Part shown: one piece after another, positions 48,154 through 55,225 of the stretch
Position numbering within the stretch: the stretch's first letter is position 1
Layout of the letters: every line of letters begins with the position of its first letter
Source: Clostridiales bacterium
GTDB lineage: Bacteria > Bacillota > Clostridia > Lachnospirales > Lachnospiraceae
Reading direction: 5' to 3'
DNA: 64,000 bases
NCBI GenBank assembly: GCA_012519905.1
Contig: JAAYPG010000066.1
Location: forward strand, 1-64,000
The notes under the pieces: generated by a model
What the model saw: only the letters and a program-made list of their open reading frames with translations
What the model was told of the DNA's origin: nothing
Databases searched by the model: none
Program-made: the position numbers and the translations under genes

Positions 48154-48870
48154 TTGACTGTTCGGTATAACTGTGCGAAATGTAATGATAGTTTGTGCAT
48201 GCATAAGGTTCCAATCTTTTCATCATTAGATAAGGAAGATCTTAAGAAGATAATGGGTTTAATTAGACATCATGAATATAAAAAAGGCGATATCCTGGTC
48301 TTTGATGGAGATCCAATGGATTCAGTAGTAATAATTAATGAGGGTAGTGTTAAGGCCTATAAGAATACTGCAGATGGCCGTGAGCAGATTCTATATGTAT
48401 TTTCTGCAGGTGATTTTTTTGGAGAACAGAATTTGTTCAGTGGGCAAGCATCAACATTTTCTGTAGAAGCCCTTGGTACTGTTAAAACCTGCAACTTATC
48501 CAGAAAGCAGTTTCAAGAACTCCTTTATCGTTTTCCTGATATAGCAGTAAAGATTATAGATGAATTAGGTAATCGTATGACTAGGCTGGAGAATACGCTT
48601 CAAAGTATCGGAGTAAGAAATGTTGATAATAGAATAGGCAGTATTTTAATTGAATTTGCTGAAAAATACGGGTCCAATAATGATAAGGGTACTATTATTC
48701 ATCTACCCTTAAGTAGAGAAGGTATAGCAAATTATCTTGGAATTGCTAGAGAAACAGTAAGTAGAAAGTTTAGTCAGCTTGAAAATGATGGAATTATTCA
48801 TTCACTTAATAATAGGGAAATATTGATTCTGGATATGGATAGAATAGAGGCTCTTGCCGGAATTAATTAA
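48154..48870 (+). CDS. Crp/Fnr-family regulator with N-terminal cysteine cluster
   Basis: The 238-residue protein has an N-terminal CAKCNDSLC (C7, C10, C15) and an internal Cys113 (VKTCNLS), together resembling the four Fe-S cysteines of FNR. The cyclic-nucleotide-binding-like barrel covers about 20-135 and the HTH is GIANYLGIARETVSRKFSQL, with the E-x2-SR pattern of FNR recognition helices. It may sense oxygen or redox state through a cluster. Translation begins at TTG 48154 after GGGAGGGAAG. Its position before rubrerythrin and near oxygen-handling genes supports a redox role; a matching site lies at 50973. Confidence 0.88.
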   Translation: MTVRYNCAKCNDSLCMHKVPIFSSLDKEDLKKIMGLIRHHEYKKGDILVFDGDPMDSVVIINEGSVKAYKNTADGREQILYVFSAGDFFGEQNLFSGQASTFSVEALGTVKTCNLSRKQFQELLYRFPDIAVKIIDELGNRMTRLENTLQSIGVRNVDNRIGSILIEFAEKYGSNNDKGTIIHLPLSREGIANYLGIARETVSRKFSQLENDGIIHSLNNREILILDMDRIEALAGIN

Positions 48871-48945
48871 AATTATGAATATGACTGAAGGGAAGGGGAA
48901 TACTTCTTTATAGCGAAAAATTTATTAAAGCTAAGGAGGCCCTAT

Positions 48946-49560
48946 ATGTCAGTTGATTTTAAGAACAGTCAGACAAAAGATAATCTGATGAGAGCTTTTG
49001 CTGGTGAAAGCCAGGCTAGAAATCGTTATACCTTTGCTGCATCACAAGCTAAAAAAGAGCATCATCATGTAATTGAAGCTATTTTTAGATTTACTGCAGA
49101 TCAGGAAAAGGAGCATGCTGAGATTTTCTATGAACATCTAAAGGAGCTGGCGGGAGAGAATATTCAAGTTGATGGAGCATATCCAGTAGATATAGCAGAT
49201 GATGTATCTAAGCTATTACGTATGGCTCAGCATAATGAATATGAAGAGTATGATCCTGTCTATAAGAAATTTGGAGATATAGCTAAAGAAGAGGGCTTTA
49301 ATAAAGTCGCAGCATCATTTCACATGATTGCAAAGATAGAGAAGATTCATGGTGATCGTTTTGGTAAATTTGCCGAGCTACTTGAGGAGAACAAACTCTA
49401 TGTATCCGATGTGGAGATAGGGTGGATGTGCCTAAACTGTGGCCATGTGCATTGGGGTAAAGAAGCTCCAAAAGAATGTCCAGTCTGTCACCATGATAGA
49501 GGATACTTTATTAGGCTTGAGCTGGCACCATTTCATAACCTAAAATTAGATAAGGAATAA
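48946..49560 (+). CDS. rbr: rubrerythrin
   Basis: The 204-residue protein has a four-helix di-iron domain (AFAGESQARNRYTFAA with Glu, ADQEKEHAEIFYEHL, and a second E-x2-H in AKIEKIHGDRF) and a C-terminal rubredoxin-like domain with MCLNCGHVHWGKEAPKECPVCHH, two C-x2-C pairs binding one iron. It reduces hydrogen peroxide to water in anaerobes. AAGGAGG precedes the ATG. It is 75 bp after the crp/fnr gene and ends before a multi-stem hairpin. Confidence 0.95.
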   Translation: MSVDFKNSQTKDNLMRAFAGESQARNRYTFAASQAKKEHHHVIEAIFRFTADQEKEHAEIFYEHLKELAGENIQVDGAYPVDIADDVSKLLRMAQHNEYEEYDPVYKKFGDIAKEEGFNKVAASFHMIAKIEKIHGDRFGKFAELLEENKLYVSDVEIGWMCLNCGHVHWGKEAPKECPVCHHDRGYFIRLELAPFHNLKLDKE

Positions 49561-49568
49561 GAAAAATA

Positions 49569-49684
49569 ACACACTAGGAGTAAATGATTATTTCTCGCTT
49601 TCTTCCATAAGATATCGGTGGTCACACCCCTGGAGGACTTGATCTTAAGTGAGGAAATTGATCTTATATCTCTTAGTGTTTTTA
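49569..49684 (+). terminator. large branched hairpin with terminal T run
   Basis: ACACTAGGAG at 49571-49580 pairs with CTCTTAGTGT at 49670-49679 (one G-U), and ATAAGAT with ATCTTAT inside; TTTTTATTT follows. It probably ends rubrerythrin transcription, but at over 110 bases it is larger than needed. The rest of the gap to 49840 holds the promoter and operator of the next gene. Confidence 0.55.
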
Positions 49685-49744
49685 TTTATGGCTTTACACA
49701 TAGTAATCCATACTACATAACAAGGAAAAGAATACTGCAAGATG

Positions 49745-49773
49745 TTGACAAGAAACCTTTGTGTGGTTATAAT
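49745..49773 (+). promoter_or_regulatory. consensus sigma-A promoter of the NMO/FabK-like gene
   Basis: TTGACA and TATAAT, both perfect, with a 17-base spacer: the strongest promoter match I found in the window. Confidence 0.85.
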
Positions 49774-49786
49774 TGCAATATAATAG

Positions 49787-49799
49787 TTTGATTATCAAA
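49787..49799 (+). promoter_or_regulatory. TTTGATTATCAAA operator, FabT-like
   Basis: A perfect 13-bp palindrome starting about 14 bases after the -10, i.e. over the first transcribed bases. It looks like sites bound by FabT-type MarR regulators of fatty acid synthesis in Firmicutes. Regulator identity is inferred. Confidence 0.5.
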
Positions 49800-49840
49800 G
49801 TAAATTCATAGAAGATATGATTGATTTGGAGGAATAATAT

Positions 49841-50896
49841 ATGAATATGAAGCCCTTAATTATAGGTAATATAAAAGCAAAATATCCAATTATTCAAGGG
49901 GGAATGGGTGTAGGTGTCAGTAGGTGGCGCTTAGCAGGAACGGTTGCTAGAGAAGGAGGAATTGGGATAATCTCCACAGCTCAGATTGGATATGATGATC
50001 CTGAATTTGAGCAAGAGCAGATTCCTACAAATCTAAAAGCTATTAAGAAACATATAGATAAGGCAAGGGAAATAGCGAATGGAGGTATTATCGGTGTAAA
50101 TATTATGGTGGCCACTAAGCAGTATGAAAGCTATGTTAGGGCTGCCTGTGAGGCAAAGGCGGATGTCATTATATCAGGAGCAGGCCTTCCTATTAATCTT
50201 CCAGAGCTAACCAAGGGTTTTGATATAAAGATAGCCCCTATAGTATCCAGTTTAAAAGCGGCTTCGGTTATACTAAAAATGTGGGATAGAAAATACAAGC
50301 AAACAGCGGATTTTATAGTTATAGAGGGTCCAAGGGCAGGAGGACATCTGGGATTTACAAGAGAAGAGATTGTAAGTATGAGTGATTCTGATTTTGATAA
50401 GATTATTAAAGATATAGTGGAATACCTAAAGGAGTTTGAGGAGAAATACGAAAAAGATATTCCCGTGATAGTAGCAGGTGGTATATATGATCGGGAGGAT
50501 ATTAAGCATGTCATGTCCTTAGGAGCTGATGGTGTACAGATGGCCACAAGGTTTGTCGTAACTGAAGAATGTGATGCTAGTCTTGAATTTAAGCAGGCTT
50601 ATATTAAGGCAAAAAAAGAAGATATCGATGTGGTTATTAGTCCTGTTGGTATGCCAGGACGTGCTATTATTACTCCATTTATAAAAAGAACAAAAAAGGG
50701 CAGGATACCTGTCGATAAGTGTTACAAGTGTATACAGCGCTGTAATCCGAAGGATACACCATATTGTATAACAAGGTCCTTAGTCAATGCTGTTAAAGGT
50801 AATATTAGTGAGGGACTCGTCTTTTGCGGTGAAACTGCATATCGCTTAGATAAAATAACAACGGTAAAGGAAATATTCGAAGAACTAATATACTAA
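49841..50896 (+). CDS. nitronate monooxygenase / enoyl-ACP reductase II-like flavoprotein
   Basis: The 351-residue TIM-barrel FMN protein has YPIIQGGMGVGVSRWRLAGTV near the start, IIGVNIMVATKQYE, IIEGP-like VIEGPRAGGHLGF with the His of the active site, PVIVAGGIYD and GADGVQMATRFVVTEEC (FMN phosphate site). These features are shared by nitronate monooxygenase and FabK. The C-terminal CYKCIQRCNPKDTPYC has four cysteines not normal for FabK and could bind a metal or cluster. The FabT-like operator favours a link with fatty acid synthesis, but the reaction is unresolved. Confidence 0.8.
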   Translation: MNMKPLIIGNIKAKYPIIQGGMGVGVSRWRLAGTVAREGGIGIISTAQIGYDDPEFEQEQIPTNLKAIKKHIDKAREIANGGIIGVNIMVATKQYESYVRAACEAKADVIISGAGLPINLPELTKGFDIKIAPIVSSLKAASVILKMWDRKYKQTADFIVIEGPRAGGHLGFTREEIVSMSDSDFDKIIKDIVEYLKEFEEKYEKDIPVIVAGGIYDREDIKHVMSLGADGVQMATRFVVTEECDASLEFKQAYIKAKKEDIDVVISPVGMPGRAIITPFIKRTKKGRIPVDKCYKCIQRCNPKDTPYCITRSLVNAVKGNISEGLVFCGETAYRLDKITTVKEIFEELIY

Positions 50897-50972
50897 TAAT
50901 ATAGTTAGTTTAAAAACTATAGTTGCCTTCAATTAAGAGCTTATGTATAATAAGTTTACAATTATTATCATA

Positions 50973-51015
50973 TGTGATTTAGGTCACAGAATATATTTCC
51001 ATAACATTCTATACT
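50973..51015 (+). promoter_or_regulatory. Crp/Fnr-type site and -10 element upstream of DUF1858 gene
   Basis: TGTGATTTAGGTCACA (50973-50988) is a perfect TGTGA-N6-TCACA palindrome. TATACT at 51010-51015 gives a predicted start near 51022, which puts the site centre at -41.5, the classic class II activator position; no -35 hexamer is present. Confidence 0.65.
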
Positions 51016-51087
51016 TTTAAATACTATAAATAATATATATGAACATATTATTATGGTTCAATCTATTGATATAGAAGGAGTATTTTT

Positions 51088-51318
51088 ATGGAAGATAAGA
51101 CAGTTGATTTAAATAAAAGTGTTTATGAAATATGTAATGAATATAAGGATTTACCTGAAATATTACATGACTTGGGTTTTGTGGATATTATAAAGCCAGG
51201 AATGCTTCATACGGCAGGTAGATTCATGACATTAAAAAAGGGAGCAGCTTTAAAGAAGATAAGCATAGATAGTATTAAGGAAAGGCTCTCCCTACATGGA
51301 TATAATACTATAGACTAG
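51088..51318 (+). CDS. DUF1858 domain protein
   Basis: The 76-residue protein consists of the DUF1858 domain: VDLNKSVYEICNEYKDLPEILHDLGFVDIIKP followed by MLHTAGRFMTLKKGAALKKI. The domain is small and helical; it is often found beside or fused to DUF438/hemerythrin or hybrid-cluster proteins. No activity is known. AGAAGGAG precedes the ATG. A Crp/Fnr-type site upstream suggests induction by anoxia or redox state. A terminator follows at 51340, so it is monocistronic. The DUF438 partner gene is 3.9 kb downstream. Confidence 0.85.
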   Translation: MEDKTVDLNKSVYEICNEYKDLPEILHDLGFVDIIKPGMLHTAGRFMTLKKGAALKKISIDSIKERLSLHGYNTID

Positions 51319-51339
51319 AATATAATATCATCTAATAAC

Positions 51340-51366
51340 GAAACCTTGATGTAATATCAGGGTTTC
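51340..51366 (+). terminator. terminator after DUF1858 gene
   Basis: GAAACCTTGAT pairs with ATCAGGGTTTC around GTAAT (one G-U pair), followed by TTAT. It ends 21 bases before the 6PGDH start. Confidence 0.7.
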
Positions 51367-51387
51367 TTATGAATAGGAGGGAATATA

Positions 51388-52797
51388 ATGTCAAAGCAGA
51401 CAGTTGGATTAATAGGATTAGCAGTTATGGGAAAAAACCTGGCACTAAATATTGCCGACCATGGATATTCTGTGGCGGTATATAACCGCTCTAGAGAAAA
51501 GACCGATAGCTTACTAGATGAGGCAAAGCATGAAAATATTATAGGTACTTATTCATTGGAGGAGTTGGTAAATTCTCTTGAAAAGCCTAGAAAGATAATA
51601 TTAATGGTTAAGGCAGGTAAAGCAGTGGATGACATGATAGAGCAGCTTATCCCCTTGATATCACCAGGTGACTTATTAGTGGATGGTGGGAACTCAAACT
51701 ATCTAGATACCATGGAAAGAGCGGCAAGACTTGAAGAAAAGAATATTCATTATCTTGGCTCAGGAATATCAGGTGGTGAGGAAGGAGCCCGTAGAGGCCC
51801 AGCTATAATGCCTGGGGGAAGCAAAGAAGCTTACAGGATGATGGAAAAAATTCTTACAGATATTTCTGCCAAGGTTGGAAGTGATGCTTGTAGTACTTAT
51901 ATCGGAAAAAACGGTGCTGGGCATTTTGTGAAAATGGTTCATAATGGGATCGAATATGCAGATATGCAGCTTATTGTAGAAGCGTATTCAATATTAAAGC
52001 AGGTACTCGGTCTTACAGCTCCTGATTTTCATGAAATCTTTACTAAATGGAATGAGGGAGAGCTTAACAGCTACTTGATAGAGATAACAGCAGATATATT
52101 CAAGAAAAAAGATCCTGAAACAGGCAACTATCTAGTCGACATGATTCTTGATGTAGCTGGCCAAAAGGGTACTGGCAAATGGACAGGACAGGTATCACTG
52201 GAACTTGGCGTACCTACACCAACCATTACCACAGCAGTATATGAGCGTTATATTTCATCCATGAAGGAGGAAAGAGTAATAGCACATAAGGTTCTTAGTG
52301 GTCCAGAGAGCGAAACAAAGCTTTCAAAGGAAGAGGCTGATAAATTCATAGAGGCAGTACGAAAGGGATTATATGCTAGTAAGATATGTGCATACGCCCA
52401 GGGATTTAGCCTTATGCGCGTGGCTTCATTGAAGTATGACTGGGATTTAAACCTAGGAGATATCGCAAAAATATTCCGTGGTGGATGTATAATTCGTGCC
52501 CAATTTTTGAATAGAATAATGGAAGCATATGATCAGAAAAAAGATCTTATTAATCTATTGTTAGCAGATTATTTTAAGGATATAGTCAGCGAATATCAGG
52601 CTGATTGGAGAACTGTTATAACTACAGCCATAGCTAATGGGATTCCTAGCCCGGCATTTTCCAGTGCCCTAGCCTATTACGACAGCTACCGTTCTGTAGA
52701 ATTACCCATGAACCTTCTCCAAGCCCAAAGAGATTACTTCGGTGCCCATACCTATATGCGTACTGATAAGGAAGGCATCTTCCATACCCAGTGGTAA
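51388..52797 (+). CDS. gnd: 6-phosphogluconate dehydrogenase, decarboxylating
   Basis: The 469-residue enzyme has the NADP fold GLIGLAVMGKNLALNIADHG, VDGGNSNYLDT, GSGISGGEEGARRGPAIMPGG (given in parts: GISGGEEGARRGPAIMPGG) and the catalytic Lys in GAGHFVKMVHNGIEYADMQ. It oxidises 6-phosphogluconate to ribulose 5-phosphate, CO2 and NADPH. Length is normal for the GndA/long class. It is followed by a GTACC-N-GGTAC repeat cluster and zwf, its pathway partner. Confidence 0.97.
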   Translation: MSKQTVGLIGLAVMGKNLALNIADHGYSVAVYNRSREKTDSLLDEAKHENIIGTYSLEELVNSLEKPRKIILMVKAGKAVDDMIEQLIPLISPGDLLVDGGNSNYLDTMERAARLEEKNIHYLGSGISGGEEGARRGPAIMPGGSKEAYRMMEKILTDISAKVGSDACSTYIGKNGAGHFVKMVHNGIEYADMQLIVEAYSILKQVLGLTAPDFHEIFTKWNEGELNSYLIEITADIFKKKDPETGNYLVDMILDVAGQKGTGKWTGQVSLELGVPTPTITTAVYERYISSMKEERVIAHKVLSGPESETKLSKEEADKFIEAVRKGLYASKICAYAQGFSLMRVASLKYDWDLNLGDIAKIFRGGCIIRAQFLNRIMEAYDQKKDLINLLLADYFKDIVSEYQADWRTVITTAIANGIPSPAFSSALAYYDSYRSVELPMNLLQAQRDYFGAHTYMRTDKEGIFHTQW

Positions 52798-52801
52798 AAC
52801 T

Positions 52802-52915
52802 GTACCGGGTACGGTACCAGAAGTAACAGTAATCAATACGGTACCAGGTACCAAAACTATCGGTACCTGAAAGTATAGATAAAAGGTACCTGGTACCGTT
52901 AACACACCTGGTACC
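52802..52915. repeat. GTACC-N-GGTAC palindrome cluster B
   Basis: Full palindromes stand at 52802-52812 (N=G), 52841-52851 (N=A) and 52886-52896 (N=T), with partial copies at 52814, 52863 and 52905-52914. ACGGTACCAGGTACC at 52838-52852 has a perfect 15-bp inverse at 52885-52899. The cluster fills the 6PGDH-G6PDH gap almost completely. Same element as at 12304-12393 and 55115-55202. Confidence 0.9.
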
Positions 52916-52957
52916 GGAATGACTGAAGCAACAGTACGCAGAAGGAGGAGAGTACTT

Positions 52958-54466
52958 ATGATGGACTATAATAATATGTTTGGTGGAGATAAGGATTTGT
53001 CTGCAATTCTTGTGATTTTTGGTGGTACTGGTGACTTAACTCATAGAAAACTGATGCCAGCCTTATATAATATGCTTCTAGATGGCTTAGTGCCAGAGCA
53101 TTTTAAGGTGGTGTCTATCGGTAGGAGAGATAAGACTGACGATGAATATAAGAATGAAATACGAGCATCCATAGATAGACACTCAAGAAATAAGGTGGAC
53201 GAGGATATATGGACTAGGCTTAAGGATATGATTAAATACTATCGTTTTGATTTTAGAGATAATGATGGTTATCCTAAACTAAAAGAATATCTAGAAGAGA
53301 TTGATAAAACGGCTAATACTAGGGGAAATAGGATATATTATATGGCTGTTGCTCCTGAGTATTTTGAGACTATAGTCCATGGATTGCATAGCGCTAAAAT
53401 GGCAAAAGTAGAGGGATCATGGAGTCGCCTTGTGATAGAAAAACCCTTTGGCAAGGATTTGATAACAGCTAGACAGCTAAACCAGAAACTCCTGGAGGTT
53501 TTCGAGGAAAAGAACATATATCGAATCGACCACTATCTTGGTAAGGAAATGATACAGAACATAATGGTACTTAGATTTAGCAACTCAATCTTTGAATCCA
53601 TTTGGAATAATAAATTTATTGATAATATACAGATATCCTTGACTGAAAAGTTGGGAGTTGGAACCCGTGGAGGTTATTACGAGCATTCAGGAGCTATGCG
53701 GGATATGATTCAAAACCATATTATGCAGATATTATCGCTTGTAGCCATGGAACCCCCTGTAAACCTTAAGACTGATTCAATTCGTACGGAGAAGCTTAAG
53801 GTTATCGAAGCCATAGAGGATATATCGCCTGAATTTCTCAAAAACAATGTTGTATTTGGGCAATATGATAGGGGAGTAATAGATGGAAAGCCTGTGGTCG
53901 GCTATAGAGAGGAAGTTAATGTTCCTAAGGATTCAGGTACAGAGACTTTTGTGGCATTAAAACTTCATGTCAATAATTTTAGATGGGCAAATACACCCTT
54001 CTATATCAGAACAGGCAAAAGACTAGGTAACTACGGAGCTGAGATAGTTATTCAATTTAAGGACTTACCCAATATTTTGTATTTTGAGGATAGCAATATC
54101 CAAGAGCCCAATCTCTTGGTTATAAGGATACAACCAAATGTCGGTGTCTTCTTTCAATTTAATACAAAGGATTTTTCTAGCCATCATGGTATCATTCCTA
54201 CCAAAATGGATACCAGCTATGTAAGTCCTACACAAGGAAACACTCCAGAGGCCTATGAAAGATTGATTTATGATATTTTAAGAGGAGATTCTACTCTTTT
54301 CTCTAGGTGGGATGAGGTAGAGGCAGCTTGGACTGTAGCGGATAAAATAATTAGTTATAGAGAGCAAAGCAATGTAAGATTTCCGAATTATGATGCAGGC
54401 TCTATGGGACCAATAAGAGCTTTTGAGCTCTTGGCAAAGGAAGGAAGGAAATGGTGGAACATATGA
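52958..54466 (+). CDS. zwf: glucose-6-phosphate 1-dehydrogenase
   Basis: The 502-residue enzyme has the dinucleotide motif VIFGGTGDLTHRKLMPALYN, RLVIEKPFGKDL, and the substrate/catalytic motif RIDHYLGKEMIQN. It makes 6-phosphogluconolactone and NADPH, the first step of the oxidative pentose phosphate branch, feeding 6PGDH just upstream. I start it at ATG 52958 (MMDYNNMFGG) after AGGAGGAG; the frame is open 13 codons further into the repeat cluster, without a binding site. No lactonase gene is seen beside it. It overlaps the cyclase-family gene by 16 bases. Confidence 0.96.
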   Translation: MMDYNNMFGGDKDLSAILVIFGGTGDLTHRKLMPALYNMLLDGLVPEHFKVVSIGRRDKTDDEYKNEIRASIDRHSRNKVDEDIWTRLKDMIKYYRFDFRDNDGYPKLKEYLEEIDKTANTRGNRIYYMAVAPEYFETIVHGLHSAKMAKVEGSWSRLVIEKPFGKDLITARQLNQKLLEVFEEKNIYRIDHYLGKEMIQNIMVLRFSNSIFESIWNNKFIDNIQISLTEKLGVGTRGGYYEHSGAMRDMIQNHIMQILSLVAMEPPVNLKTDSIRTEKLKVIEAIEDISPEFLKNNVVFGQYDRGVIDGKPVVGYREEVNVPKDSGTETFVALKLHVNNFRWANTPFYIRTGKRLGNYGAEIVIQFKDLPNILYFEDSNIQEPNLLVIRIQPNVGVFFQFNTKDFSSHHGIIPTKMDTSYVSPTQGNTPEAYERLIYDILRGDSTLFSRWDEVEAAWTVADKIISYREQSNVRFPNYDAGSMGPIRAFELLAKEGRKWWNI

Positions 54467-55101
54467 TAATAAATACAAAGGATTTTAAGATATTCGATAT
54501 ATCAATGCCGATTTCATATAATATGCCTGTGTATAAGGGATTGGAATACAAAAGACCAATTATAAGTATTGATGGAGATTTCTCCACAGGCTCCTCCTAT
54601 GAGACCAGACTAGAGATGAATCTTCATACAGGAACCCACCTTGATACCCCAAAGCATATGATAGCAGAGGGCTATACTCTAGAGGAGCTAGAGCTGAATC
54701 GGGTGGTAACCCATTGTAGGGTATATGACCTTACAGATCTAAAGGATAAAATCACAGATAAAGACCTTATGAAATTAGATATCAAGGAAGGGGATTTTAT
54801 AGTCTTAAAAACAAGAAATTCATTTGAGGAAATTCTTGAGAAGGATTTTATATATCTCGATAAAAGCGGAGCTGAATACTTAACCAAGTTGAATATAAAA
54901 GGTGTTGGAATAGATGCCCTAGGCATAGAGAGAGCTCAACCAGACCATGAGACTCATATTAACTTGTTTAACTCTAACATCATGATTCTTGAGGGTTTAA
55001 GACTAAAGGATATTGTAGAAGGGGAATATATGCTGAGTGCCGCTCCCATATATATTCCGGGAGCAGAGGCGGCTCCTGTAAGAGCTTATTTGATAAAGTA
55101 A
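54451..55101 (+). CDS. cyclase-family (kynurenine formamidase-like) metal hydrolase
   Basis: The 216-residue protein has the metal-binding H-x-GTH-x-D-x-P-x-H motif (LHTGTHLDTPKHM, about residues 53-65), IFDISMPISYNMPVY near the start and GIDALGIERAQPDHETH with late His residues. The family includes KynB-type formamidases and other cyclic-amide hydrolases; the substrate here is unknown, and 6-phosphogluconolactone cleavage is only a guess from its place after zwf. The start at 54451 overlaps zwf by 16 bases and follows AAAGGAAGGA; ATG 54463 is an alternative giving four fewer residues. Confidence 0.82.
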   Translation: MVEHMIINTKDFKIFDISMPISYNMPVYKGLEYKRPIISIDGDFSTGSSYETRLEMNLHTGTHLDTPKHMIAEGYTLEELELNRVVTHCRVYDLTDLKDKITDKDLMKLDIKEGDFIVLKTRNSFEEILEKDFIYLDKSGAEYLTKLNIKGVGIDALGIERAQPDHETHINLFNSNIMILEGLRLKDIVEGEYMLSAAPIYIPGAEAAPVRAYLIK

Positions 55102-55114
55102 ATTGTGTACTGCA

Positions 55115-55202
55115 GGGTTCGGTACCAGGTACAGAAACCAGTACCTGGTACCTGAACCCCTTGGTACCCGAACCCACAGAAACGAAGTTGTGTACCCGGT
55201 AC
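55115..55202. repeat. GTACC-N-GGTAC palindrome cluster C
   Basis: Palindromes at 55122-55132 (N=A), 55141-55151 (N=T) and 55192-55202 (N=C), with a half site at 55164. GGGTTCGGTACCAGGTAC (55115-55132) pairs with GTACCTGGTACCTGAACCC (55141-55159) with a single bulge, giving an 18-bp stem and an 8-base loop. The cluster lies between the cyclase and DUF438 genes. Confidence 0.9.
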
Positions 55203-55225
55203 AAGAAAATAAAAAGGAGGAATAT

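Noticed and set aside
52919-52957. N-terminal extension of G6PDH reaching into the GTACC repeat cluster
   Set aside because: No ribosome binding site precedes that start, whereas AGGAGGAG stands just before ATG 52958, which gives the normal family N-terminus.
55103-55225. Forty-one extra residues on the DUF438 protein
   Set aside because: They translate the palindrome cluster. A strong AAAGGAGG precedes ATG 55226, where the DUF438 domain begins.
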